From Eudromia elegans (lineage: Eukaryota > Chordata > Aves > Tinamiformes > Tinamidae): 64,000 bases of DNA. Below are positions 1-12,345 of this stretch, piece by piece (positions within the stretch are counted from its first letter, which is position 1; each line of letters begins with the position of its first letter). A program made the translations under genes and the position numbers. A model generated the notes under the pieces. The model was not told the DNA's origin and did not search any database. It saw only the letters and a list, made by a program, of their open reading frames with translations. The DNA lies in assembly GCA_003342815.1 (NCBI GenBank), contig PTEX01000015.1, positions 6,379,151-6,443,150 of the forward strand, read 5' to 3'.

Positions 1-3000
1 AGAGAAGAGTTGGAAATATATGACAGTAGTAAACAGTAAAAAATAAACAACAGTAATAAATAGAAGAAAATATTTTAACATATGAATTCATAGGATTGAT
101 TTTTTATGCTTGGTTATCTCACTATACCCTTTACAAAGGATTATTAAATCTTTGTCATAATGAAATAACACTTTTAAATATGTTATCTATAAGTAACTTA
201 TAAAAGAGTAGTAATGAGTTTAAAAGTATTTTAGATTTGGGCTTCAGTGCTTAATCTATTGTTTTCTCTAATAGTGTTTATGATATATCGAAAATCTAAG
301 TGAGATTTCTTTTTAAAAAAAGATGTAATCTAGTTCCCATGCAGATGGCAAGAAAATTAATAGAGGGTCTTGACCTTAATTTATAGAGGGCTAAATTTTC
401 AGTAACAAATAACAATAGATAAAAGTGTTTAACTCATGAGTAGAATTTCATTCAACTGTAAATTCCTTTATCATGCATTTAAACTAAAATAAAATCTACT
501 TTGTGGGTAACAAAATGTGTTTATCCAAGATTCATTTATATAATTTATATATTCATTTATATATTTGCATATCTAAAATTGCATTTTTAAAACTAGGAAT
601 TCGTATCTTATAAAATTAACATTAAATCACTATGTTTAAATCATATGTTACAAAATAGCATTTTATCCAAAACACTATGTCTAGCTTCTAGAAATCCTCT
701 TGCATTTATTGTCTTTACACCAATTAAGAATTTGTCTATCAAAAACTTTCAGGCAAAATAGAATAGTCCATATTCTGTTCTTCCAGAAATTCATCTATTC
801 ATTCAGGTAGTGAACAAAGTCACATTCTCAAAGATCTTATTTGAGACTAAAAAGACAGCTGGATCTAGTTGTTCTCTTCAAAGCTAACTGTTAAAGTCTA
901 AAAGCAGGTAAATAAGACTTTTTCTGGATGAACTGTAAATTTTTTTTAAAGCATTCGATATGAAAGAGTTGAGACAAGAAATAGAAATAAAGCCCCCACT
1001 TGTACAGTTAAATATTTTTCCTGTAAATATATTACATATTATTATTAAAATATATGTAAACATATATTAAAAAAAGCGAACATTTTGCCTCAATCTATGT
1101 TCAAGACTTAGTAACCCTTTCTTCTTGATAGTGTCATTTGAAAAGCTTTAAACAAATCAATTTATGCTGCAAGCCATTGATACTCATCAACCATATCACT
1201 GGTCTGGTCAGTGGCATTAAAGCTTTCCCATTGTTTTTCATTTAAAGCTCATCAGAATATGGATGCCCCTAGTGCTAAAGCTACGGAAGATAATGTCCCT
1301 TTTTCATGGTCCATTGCCAAAGAAACATTTAGCATCAAATATATCAACCTAAGACCAAAAAACAAAGTCATTTAGAGCGAAAATTACATCAAAACATAAC
1401 AACTACCTGGAAGAAAGAAACAAAAAGTGAAGTGGCTATCCTAGCACCATCATCTTGATCTGTCATATTTGGTTGCTTCTGAATTTATTTTTATGCTCAA
1501 CTACTCCATATTTTTAATAGTCAGTTCAATTTTGTGTTTAAGGTATTTAGACTTTTTCTTTTATGCAAAACTTTTTTCTCACACACACATACGCACACAC
1601 ACATACAACATTCATTAATGTGCTTTCCATTTTCTGGTATTTTTAGTCAACTTGCTAAAAAGTAGAAAGCAAATTACTGTATATATTTTTAGTTCATTGC
1701 AATCGAATTTACTTCATTTGTTGTCGATTATTTTAAATTATGACAGTCAAATCAGAGCAGAAAATGATAACAGAGACTTTCATTTAATTTGATATCATTT
1801 ATTTGATTGGTATGAGCCTTATTACAGTAAAATACTGTGTGGTTGGATGTGTCCAGCATATGAAAATAGGAATATTATAGTATTCTAAAGCCTTAGAATT
1901 CCTACCATGTCTGCCAATCATCTACAATTAAAATTCAGTATACATTTCACAAATTTGAATCTGATTTGAATTGCTAATTACATTTCAGTTGGACTTCATT
2001 CTAACTGAATTGTTAATGCAAATAAAAACTGAATACTTAATAAATGCATATTCGAAAGATTAACTGGTCAAATAAGGCCAGTATTATGCTCCTGTTCATA
2101 ATCAGTGATATGAAAAACTGGTATTTAATTTAGCATAGACCTTCTTCTACCTTTTTCTTCTTTGGTTAAATCAATATTGTCTTTGTAACAGTTATAGTTA
2201 GATGAGAAAGTGCTAACGTTATACATCTGATGTGATCTGACCTATTCTAACCAAAAAAAGAGTATTAGAGATTATCCATTTGTGCATTATTAGAAATGAA
2301 TTCTCCTTTACCTTTGTTTTTGTAAACATTATCTCAGTGCTGTAGTTCCTGAGTGCCTTATCTACTCTGAGAAATAGATAAATAGCTGATTGTTAAACTG
2401 CAATGTATATTTTAATATTTTAAAGAAGGACTCTGAATTTTAGTTAACTGAAGACTTTTACAGCAATATTATCCTTTGTTAAAATGTAGTTATTTTAGAG
2501 CATGTCAATGAAGCATTGTGGAAAGTGCCTTATTCACGAAGAAATAAGCCAAAAACCTGTTCATCTGTAGTATTGCCTTAAGATGTCTACTCAGACTTGA
2601 TGAAAATGGTCAAAGGTGTCTCCTTTTTATTACCATTACTAATTGTTGCTATCAGAAAATAGGCCCACTTCTACTAGCTCTACTATATTCCTAATTTTTA
2701 AGTATGCGAGAAATTTTCCTCTCCATAGAAGCAACATTTAATTATTCTTCTTTAATGACTGCACAGAAGCCAAGTTTATCATAAGATGTCTGAAGTGATT
2801 CAAGTCATTATATTAACATTTTGCTAACGATATTAGATATATAGTTTCTATTTAATAGTTAAAAAAATGTGCAAAATAGTGATATTGTGGAGTCTACTAT
2901 TTCAACTTTATATGCAAGCTTCTGTTTTAGGCAACCAGTAGCTTCCAGGAGCACAGTGAATATTAATTAAATTTTCAGCTTGTGCTAAGACTTTTAACAT

Positions 3001-6000
3001 ATTCTTTGTTTTGGGAAGATATCAAACTAGCTCACTTATCATCAATTAGCAGAAATGTCATTTGATGAATAAAATGAATATAGTCCGATACTAATCAAAA
3101 TTTAATAATCTCTTCTTATTATAAAGATTTTTCAGTAAGGAACTGGCATTCACCAATAAGAATGCAAAACAAGAAAGCATTTTTGATTGAGAGAGTTATT
3201 TACTTAATATGGAAATTAAACTTAAGGGTCAGCAGACTAATATACGTTTTAAGTGCCTAGCTATTCACTTTAAATTCTACAGAAGCTTAAAAGACTAATT
3301 GAAAAGTTAAAGATATAAAAATTAAACGAAATGCAGATTTAAAAGGAAATCAATTAATATGCAGACAACTTTCTATTTGCTTGTTTTATGAGGTGTTTGG
3401 AGCAAAGAACTTGACTTGTCTTGAGGTCTGAAATGTTTGGTCATATTTTTTTTGAGAAATCTTTTTCATGCTGAGATCAGATGCAAAATCTGTTTATTTA
3501 ACTAAAGAATACTTTAAATGAAAATGTACTTTTCCTCTATATCATTTTAAAATAATACTAGAATGTGGAATATGTACCTATAAAATCTACATTTTGAAAA
3601 TATTAATGCTTTTAATAACTTTCTCAGAAAAAATATAAAAAACATCTTAACTGCAAGATAAAAGCTTTTTTTTTTTAGAGGGCAAATATATGCAAATAGT
3701 AGAATAGGAATCTTGATATTAATGAGATTTGATCCAATAGATGAATGAATAGAACATTTTCAGATTTTTAAGGGTTTTCAATAGACTGTCATGTTATTTT
3801 TACTATAGAAACAGTATTTTGACACAACAATCTGAAAAAAAGAGGTTTGGAAATGTGCCACTGTGTATCGGGATCCCAGCTGCATTTGGAAGAGAACCTG
3901 TATCTCAAACGGGCTGTAAAAACTTTCTAATTAACAAACATTAACAGGTAAGCAAACACCTTTAGAGCAGTTAGGAGAAATTATTCTGAAAGAGAAGAAA
4001 CCTTGACAAGCTATTCATTTTAAAAATATGTCAAAAATATATAATGAAAGATTACTAGTTAGAAAATAGAACAGAATTAGAAAGCCAGACTGGACATGAA
4101 CAAACACTTTGATAACATGCATTCTGGATGTATTTTATCAGTCTGCAATTGTTTTCCTCCTCATAGTTACAATCCAATGCTTCAAGGAGACTTCAGTGTC
4201 TGCATCTTGTTTCTAAAAACATTTCCCTTTTCAATATTTAACCTGCTGTGGGGTTTGAGAGCTTTTAGGCTTGTTTTGATTTATTAATCAAGAATTAAAA
4301 ATGGTTTTAATGCACTTCAGATTTTACTGGGCTTTAGATCTTGGACACTTGAAGGACACTTCTAAAAGCCATGTGAAGCTTCTCAACAGTATTTAACAGG
4401 AGTTTTATTTCTATCTCCCTTAATTCTGAAAGGACAGAGCTTGAGCAGCCTGGGAACTTGTATCCTGGAGTTCAGTAACTTTAGAAGAAAGTGAAGTTGC
4501 CAAAAAACATAGAATATAAGATGAAAGATAAAGATACTAATAATATATAAAAAGTAAGCTCAGTTTCTCACCAATGAGAGAGATATAGATTTTTTATTTT
4601 CATTATTTAATAAATCTGTAAAGCAAAAACAACAAAGCACACACCCTCTTGTTTAGTGCCTAAACATGAAAATAGGACAGTAAGTTTTTAAAGTTACACC
4701 CTGTTAAATCTAGGAAGGGGAAAAACTTTAACCACTCTAAAAATATTGTCAGTCAGAAGTCATGCTCAGAGCATGAGCTCAGAGCTCACTTTTGCTTCTT
4801 AGCTTTTTTCACTTGGCAGAATATAGTAGATAGCTAAATATAAACTTTCCCATTTGACTTCCCCAAGTCTGCAGGCCAAAACTCCCAAGTAGCCAAAGTG
4901 TTCCCACCATATAATCTTTACATAGAATTAAGTACTGTATCAGACTCTGGTTGTTTCCACGAAATGATATGGTTATTGTAATTTATGAGCATCATTCTAA
5001 ACATCATTTTGCATTTTGTAATATTTTCTTTCAAAAATGATAAAGACTAGAAAAGGAAGGAATGTTTTGATCTTTATGATTTGAATATATAAAACAGTAA
5101 ATACACTTTTTAACATTTAACAGTACTGAAAGGAAAAAACAAATCTGTAACACACTAACATATGGTCAGTATATATTCAGTGCTATATTCAAAGCACACA
5201 TACATAATTGCCATATGTTATTAGAAATAACAACGTCCTGACATTTTCATGTCAATTTGCAATTATGTATAAAAACAGAAGTTTTCTTCTAGGTTGATTT
5301 AATATTCTTTCAAACACAGTTCTGTACAGACGAATTTAGAAATAAATGCTATAAGTGCAGATATATAATTGACAAAAGTTGAAAAAATAAACTGTTCTTA
5401 CAACTATGCATACCAAATTAAAGAGCTGATTAAGAATATTTTTTTTTGTAAACTTTCTCAAGCTTTTTCAAATTAATTCAGTAAAAGGAGTTTTAGTAGT
5501 GAGTATTATTGAGTTGTTAAACAACTCATTTACAGAACTATTTTGTCGGTAAGTATATTATATTATTTAATGAGTTTAATTGTAATGGATAGGAGAACAA
5601 TATGAATTCTAATTTTATTTTCTGGTAATAATGTTGGCCGAAATAGTTTTCTTCACTGAGTGTTGAGATGCTTGAGATTTACTGCAGCACTGGTGCAACA
5701 GCAGTTCTTGTTTCTTAAAAAAAAATGGCAAACTGTACGAGACCACAAGCAGGGACAATACCAGTCTTGGAGAAAATGGCAAACTGTACAAGATCACAAG
5801 CAGGGACAATATCAATCTTGGAGGTATTGAACATTTTCTGATAGATTTTGTAATGAATATGCAATTTTTGACAGTAGGAATTTACAAAAATATTCATAAT
5901 AGCATTAACCTTGCTATAAATCACAGACTTAAAAAAAGTGTAATGAAGGAATTAAAAATGGATACATTCCTGCAAAATTGGAATAAGATAAATTCAGTTT

Positions 6001-8030
6001 TCTAAGTGGATTTTACTTCTGCAAAACATGAAGAAATGCATCTTGTATAAAATCTACCTTTACTTTCCAATTTCTCTTAACTTAATTTCATTACAGAAGT
6101 AAACAGTTTCAAAAGCAAACAACCACAGGATGGCAAAAAAAAAAAAAAAAAAGGCTGTAAGAATTTTTTTTCTAAATGCAATATGTGTGTCCAATCTAAT
6201 TTTTAGACATTTTTTTTTTGAATATTGTATATACTGATCTGCCAGAAACATCAGAAACAACGCATGTGGCTCACTTTATTAGATGCAGTATCTAGAGATA
6301 TCAAATGGTCCGTGTCTAGCAATTATGTATAACTAATCAATTGAATTACAGTTGATTATGTATAGCCTGGATATATTTTACTCAGTAATTAGAACTAGAG
6401 GAGATTGTTCCACCTCTAAAAAGATGATAAACTGTTTATTTTATAATGTAGGTGATTTATAGTATCTATTCCTACTACACTTTTTTTTTTTCCTTGATGG
6501 ATATGAGAAAAATGATTTACATTAATATTGTAAAGAATGCTAATCAGGTTAATGATTGTTAATTCTAAGGTCACTGCACTTTAAAAAAATACTTTTTAAA
6601 AGTGATTGTATGTTTTTCTATATCAGAAACTTTTCATTTTTACATAACTGCAGACTTGCATAAATTGCAGTTTGAATCCTTCGAGCTTGCCAGTAGCAGA
6701 CATATTTTCATAAGTTTTTAGATTAGTCACAGACCTGCGTTCACTGAATTGGATCTGAGCACCACAGATCAGCATCTACAAGTTGAGAATAATAAATCTG
6801 TAATCTATATCCTGGATGAAAAGGAAAAATAAATTGGAGGAGTATACAAATTAGTGTATTTTTGTTCTCAACCAGTCAATCATAATTCATCATAACATGT
6901 AGGTAGTAGAAACCAAAAGAAAGTACTTGATGGTCAATAATTAAAACTTAAAAAGAAATGACAGTAGCTTTTAAAAAAGTGTTTGTTATACTGAAACATA
7001 CTGGTTTGAAAAATGGAAGCTTAGTAAAAAAATAGAAGAATATAGATCAACATGTTATGTTAAACTAACTGAAATCTATGAATTTTGCATTCAATGCAGA
7101 TACCTCAGCATTTGGGTTTCATTAGAAATATGGAAATATGGAAATATTTGAAAATGGAATTTCTGTCCTCTGAAACAGTGAGTACTAAAGCAAATTCTAC
7201 TATGATATGAAGCATTGAGAGAAATACAGGAATATGAATTAAAAACTAAGCACTTATAAAAATGAGATTAGTTGCTTAAATACTGTTCTTGTCAGGTTTG
7301 CCATATGTTTTAAGGAAACTTCTAGTAACACCTATTTTCAGTAAACTGAAAATGGGAGAATAAATCTAGCAAAATATGTAGCAAATGGTTCATGTTCAGC
7401 AATAAATGATTCATTATAAAATATGCTAAGAATTATTTCACTGCTATTGCCTAACTAAAAGCCTCATGAAAAAAGTGAGCAAAAGCATTAGCATATGTGA
7501 ATCAGTAACTAAAAAGCCACAATCTTGGCAAAAAAAAAATTAAGAGTGCATTGGTAAAAATCGGCAGACTTTATGAAACTAAATTATTATCCAAGTTAAT
7601 AAAGTGGAAGGCTAATACAACTAATGAGCTGTAAAAGAGGTCTAGTTCAATGTACAGGAAATCATGATGAATTTAACAATAAAAAAATGGACAACTGTAG
7701 GTCACAAATTATTTTTGATGTATTTATTGTCATTGACTATAGCAAATCTAATCTGAAATGTGCAGGAAGCAACATTTGTAACTGTGTTTTTGTTAACTTC
7801 TAGCAACATCGGACAGCAGAGTCAATGATTAATTCCCATTTGAAAATGTCAGCAGTCTGCTATTCCTTAAAGCAAGTTTTCAGAGTACGATCACATATTC
7901 TATGCCCTGAAATTGGACTTTATTTAAATCTGTGAAAAATCTTAGTTATGCCAACATAGAAATGGGCAAGTTGTTTCTCTTATTTTTTGTAAATGTCAAG
8001 GATAATTTTACTCAAAGTATGTTGCCATGC
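1..8030. other. AT-rich non-coding DNA, no gene seen
   Basis: I see no coding gene or recognisable transposon here. Open frames are at most about 70 codons and show no family motif. The stretch holds a short (CA)n tract near 1578-1610, an A18 run at 6135-6152 and the 51-bp tandem duplication listed separately. Base composition is strongly AT-rich, as expected for an avian gene desert or long intron. Confidence 0.6.
5722..5823. repeat. 51-bp tandem duplication, two copies
   Basis: Copy 1 is 5722-5772 and copy 2 is 5773-5823, directly abutting and both 51 bp. They differ at four positions, all transitions. At each one copy 1 has G or C and copy 2 has A or T. One of the four changes removes a CpG. 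The period is a multiple of three, so both strands stay open across it, but the resulting peptide resembles no family. I read it as a non-coding slippage or replication duplication. Confidence 0.9.
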
Positions 8031-9200
8031 AAAGAATCACAGAATGGTTAAGGTTGGAAGGGACCTCTAGAGATCATCCAGTCCAACTATCCCAATCCAC
8101 TGTTAAGGGAGGTTTTGATACAATCCCAAGAGCGAGATTAAGACACAAAACCGGTCAAATACCATACAACCTTTTAAAATCTAATATCATAATCACAATA
8201 GAACAGAGAGAAGAAGGGAAAAGGAGAAATAAAAAATAAGCAAGCGAGTCAGAGAGAGAGATGCAGAGAGATTATAGTCCAGCTACGTTTATTTGGTTCC
8301 CCCTCGGTGCAGGTGATGGTCTCTTGAAGGAAAAGAGGTCTCCATGCATGCGATGATCACTTGAGAGAGTTCAGAAAAAGAGGAAGAAGAAGCCGCTCAC
8401 TTGGTGCACAGTGAAGAAGTTGTTTAGTGTAGGTGAAAAGGAACACAGCCCCTCTCAGTGGAAGAAAAGGCACTCCTTTTATTGTCCCAGTTCTTGAAGA
8501 GTCTGCCCACTTAAAGATTTCTGGCACTTGCTTGTGTCATACATGCTATGTGCTCCGGTGCTCCTCTTTCCCCCAGATCGAGTGCCTGAGCCGCTTAGCA
8601 GGCACTGCTGAGCATTGTTAGCCCAGGAAGTTGTAGATTCTGTAGATGATATCACAGCCTTCCTGAAGACACGATGCTGCAGTCAAGAAGTGTAAATAGT
8701 GTGGCAACAAAGTTGAGATAAGCACAATCAACCAAGAATGCCATTATTCTGGTCTTGAGCTGATATCACGGTCTTCCAAGGAAAATGCTGTGGTAACAAG
8801 GCATCAATTCAAAACAGTCTCTTACAGTAAACCTCTTGCTCAAGCAGGGACACCTAGAACACGTGGCACAGGGTGGCATCCAGGTGAGTTTTAAAGATCT
8901 CCAGAGAAGGAGACTCCACAACCTCTCTGGGCAGCCGGTTCCATGGCTCTGTCTTCCTCACAGGAAAGAAGTTCTTCCTCACATGGACATGGAACTTCCT
9001 GTGTTTCAATTTATACTTGTGCTGTCACTGGATACCACTGAGAAGAGTTTGGCACCCTCCTCCCTACAATCATTCCTCAGGTATTTATACATATTGATCA
9101 GACCTCCTCTCAGTCTTCTCTTCTGCAGGCTAAACAGACCCACCCCACTTAATCTTTGTTTATACGATAGATGCTCCCCATCTACACTTAGAACAGTTTA
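8031..9200 (-). mobile_element. CR1 LINE 3' end (5'-truncated), split by a solo LTR
   Basis: Read on the minus strand this is the last part of CR1 ORF2 and the CR1 3' UTR. The 3' terminus is at 8031-8090 (complement of 'aggttggaagggacctctag' followed by the 'ccagtccaac' block). The body resumes after the inserted LTR at about 8826 and runs to about 9200. It includes the sequence encoding 'LFSLQK…INMYKYL' and the conserved segment 'gagaaggagactccacaacc'. The element is 5'-truncated in the post-RT region, which is normal for CR1. The coding frame is broken by many changes, so it is an inactive old copy. Its 5' end lies close to an opposite-strand CR1 fragment. Confidence 0.92.
8101..8825 (-). 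mobile_element. Solo LTR of an endogenous retrovirus, inserted in CR1
   Basis: This block of about 725 bp interrupts the CR1 body. Read on the minus strand it begins TGTAAGAGAC and ends CCCTTAACA, the TG…CA ends of a retroviral LTR with a short imperfect inverted repeat. An AATAAA signal lies at 8288-8293 on the minus strand, and an AT-rich TATA-like stretch lies near 8475. No internal retroviral sequence is present and the two flanks are both CR1, so it is a solo LTR. I cannot see a clean target-site duplication, which leaves the exact ends and the class (ERVK- or ERVL-like) open. It is younger than the CR1 it splits. Confidence 0.75.
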
Positions 9201-9359
9201 TGAACTTCAATGTTAATTCCAGTGTTTACTTCCACATAGAAATATGTGGAAGGAATAATATCACAGGTTTTCTAATTAAAAGCAAAACTTCAGAAGATCC
9301 ACTGTAATGACTAGGGTAATAATAAATGGTGCCAGGATTTCTCTGTTCATAGAAACAGT

Positions 9360-9575
9360 TAAATTATGCTGGACCAACATGTTGGGCCAATATGACTGCT
9401 TCTTTGATGAGTTGCCTGACCAGTGGATAGGAAGGGAGCAGAGAGCACTGTTTGCCTTGACCTTAGCAAACTCTTAGCAAACCTTAGCAAACACAGCCAC
9501 TTCTACCATCCTTATAATAAAATTGTGACAATATGATCTGGGTAAGTGGATTTATCTGGCTAATTCCTACTCCTT
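9360..9575 (+). mobile_element. CR1 fragment, RT region
   Basis: On the plus strand the sequence follows the CR1 RT segment that runs from the conserved 'SCLTNL' block through the 'DFSKAFD' block to the 'NWL' block. The recognisable pieces are 'atgctggaccaacat', 'gagttgcctgaccagtggat', 'ttgccttgaccttagcaaac', 'catccttataataaaattg' and 'ctgggtaagtgg'. A short 'cttagcaaac' unit is repeated here, which disrupts the frame around the RT catalytic region. Both ends are missing. It faces the minus-strand CR1 that ends near 9200. Confidence 0.7.
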
Positions 9576-12029
9576 CCTATATACCTAGGAAATGCTTTTT
9601 TTTTTTTTTTTTTTTTTTGGTGGTGGTGGTGGATTTTTTAAGGTAAAAATTCCTTCATTAAGAAAGGATTTTGGAAAATGTTTTACAAGAGGGTTTGAAA
9701 TCTGATCTGAAATACTTTGATGTGATGTGGCAAAAAAAACTTCTGTGTCTTCAGAAGTTGATGAAGTCCAAATACATAAGTAGAAAAATGGTAAAATTGG
9801 TCTGTGAATTGTAAATTAGCGATGTAGTGTCATTTTGAATAGTTTCATTGGCCAATATCTAGAAGTTATCTCCCTGGCATCAGGAAATTCAGGCTGGACT
9901 GTAAGGAAAAGAGCCATCTACACTCCTCTTCACTGTGCTAGATGAGTATCCATTTGATTCAGAATCAGGTTCTCTGAGACTGTTTCGGTGGACATAGGAG
10001 GAAATATTTCCCCTTTATAAAGATGAGACAATGCAAGTGAGACTGGGATTACACTGTCCAGTATGCAGAGGTACCATCACTTCATTGCTCCGGTTCCTAG
10101 CTTGTAAAGGAATACAGGTTATGATATTCCAGTGGTTGATATAAAAGTTGGAAATGCAGAGGACTGCCTGAAAAAAAACCAAAGAAGTTAAGTAGCTAAT
10201 TGTGTCCCTTATGAGGCAATCTGTTCCCTTCTTCTGTTGACAACTGTGTTGAATGCAGGAGGTGTTCAGGTATGTGCCAGGTATTCAGGTGTGTGCCAGT
10301 ACTTTTTCCTGTTTCTCAGTTTCCTCCAAACATACTAAGCTGATTGGCATCTACTAGAGCAGGACATGGCAGAGAGAGCCCAAGGTAGTGAAACATGAGA
10401 GAGGAGTTTGTGATCTAAGCTTATTATCCTGTGGATAAAGATCTATGAGATGGAAATGAGGCTGTCTTTTTTGACATAAGAGACCATACTGAGTATGAAA
10501 AGATGGCTTGACTCTCAGCACTTCCTTGGGTCACTCTGGTGGTGTAGAATATCTTTCTGCTTTTTTTATCAATAAAGCATATGTGGGGAGGTACACTGCT
10601 TTTGAACTGCAGCTCTGTGATTCACACAAATGAATGTATCTCTAGAGAAGGTCTGCAAGTAGTCTCTGCTCCCTAACTCCAGAGTTTCTTAATGAAGAAA
10701 TGAAAATTTAGGGTGCCCATGTGTTATTGTGATAATGCTGTTTCTTGGAGTTATTCTATAGTACTTGAGTTTTTGTTTTGTTTGTGTTTATTTTTTAAGT
10801 AGAACTGAATATTTGCAGATGATATTCATTTCTTGCTATTTTTTTCTAGTCCTAAAAGCACTGGACATAAAAGATCTGTTAATTAATCTAGTCCATCTCT
10901 CACTTCAAGATCGTCTCCTAAAGTATATCTACTAGCAATTTATTTTATCTACAGTTTGTCCTACTTGTACACACATATATGCTCAATGCATATACATGTA
11001 TATATGAATTTATATTTTCTGTGTTATTAAACATGACAATATATGACTAAGCCACAAATTCAAGTAAATACACCTAATCAACAATTTTAATCACTTTGAT
11101 AAATAAGGAAGAAGACCTGGAGAAATTATCCTTTAAATATGGTGTTGCTACTGCCAGTGTATAGGACAGTAATTCTGGAAGTTGCAAATATGTTTAGGAT
11201 TCATGCTTTGCACTGCCATCCATATGAAAAAGTATTCTTTTTTGAAAAGGTAAATGATTTGCAAACATTTAATAATGACTCAGTAGACAGGCAGCAAGAC
11301 TATGCCTTTCTCTTTTAAAAATGCTTTTGAAACATGTTATTTTTATTTTATTTTTTCTGTGTATTCCAGGCACTTAAGGGGATGCAGCCTTTGAAAACGA
11401 TGAGATGACATGAACAGAGGTGAGTTTAAAGAGAAAAATTTCAAAATGTTTGTGCAATATATTTTGAGTTGTGTCTTGCTCCTAAATAACTAGAGGCACA
11501 CTTTATTGTTTTCCAATATTCCTCACATAGATGCTTTTCTTCTCAGTTTACTGCCTTAAATAATTGTGAGCTATATTAATAATAATTATAAAAACTCAGC
11601 AGAATTGACGAAAATATTGTATACCTTTTTCATTGATCCAATAGGATAATCAATTACACTGAAATATTTCACTGGTTACATATTTAGAAACCAAATAGTC
11701 AGCAGTCTCCCAAATGTTGACAGACACATATATAACACTCAATTTAATAACAAATAACTAAATAAAGAAAATATGCCATTTAACATTTCAAGAATGTAAT
11801 TAATGAGCTGGGCTATACATGTTCATTCAGGTTTCACAATCTTCTGCTACACAATTCTTTTTTAATCTCATATATAGGCAAACCTATGTTTTTTTTTTTG
11901 ATTTTTTACAAAATCAAATGCACACATGAATTTTACAAATCTGAAAGGTCTCATTGCCTATGGTGCCTGTATTATCAAATTATCTATCTTTAATCTTTAA
12001 AATATGATAGGCAGCATCACTATATGTGT
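9576..12029. other. Non-coding DNA, moderate GC around 9.9-10.6 kb
   Basis: I recognise no gene or repeat family here. The part from about 9.9 to 10.65 kb is less AT-rich than its surroundings and has a short repeated motif ('ttcaggtgtgtgccag' and a near copy at about 10266-10300). No open frame above 60 codons occurs there. It could hold an old, unrecognised repeat. Confidence 0.5.
9596..9632. repeat. T23 run followed by (TGG)n
   Basis: A run of 23 T (9596-9618) is followed directly by about five GGT/TGG units to 9632. It is an ordinary homopolymer plus short trinucleotide tract. Confidence 0.95.
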
Positions 12030-12345
12030 TGGCAGTACGACCTTGCGGCTGGGTGGCATTAGCAAGAGCACAGCCAGCAGGGCAGGGAAGTGATTATTCC
12101 TCTCTAATTCACACTGGTGATGCTGAATCTGAAATACCATGTCCAAATCTGTACTCCTCACAGTCCAGAGGAGAAGCTGAAGATCTGAGTTTGCTTAGCC
12201 AATAGAGGAGAAGGTTAAGACAATCTCCTAATTGTCTTCAAGTGCCCTATTTGTGGTTGCAGTTGGAGAGAGACTGTTTGCAAAGAAGCAGGGTGAGACG
12301 ACAACATTCGCAAGCTACAACATAGGAAATTTCACTGTAATTTTA
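12030..12345 (+). mobile_element. Old CR1 fragment, post-RT region
   Basis: On the plus strand the segment follows the CR1 region just after the RT domain. 'agcacagccagcagggcagg', 'gtgattattcctctctaatt', 'cacactggtgatgctgaatc' and 'ccatgtccaaatctgtactc' correspond to the part that in younger copies encodes '[32 protein letters not shown]'. Farther on, 'gcttagccaatagaggagaa' matches the 'FSLEKRR' block. It is highly diverged, lacks both ends, and has no intact frame. It is probably among the older CR1 pieces in the window. Confidence 0.7.
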
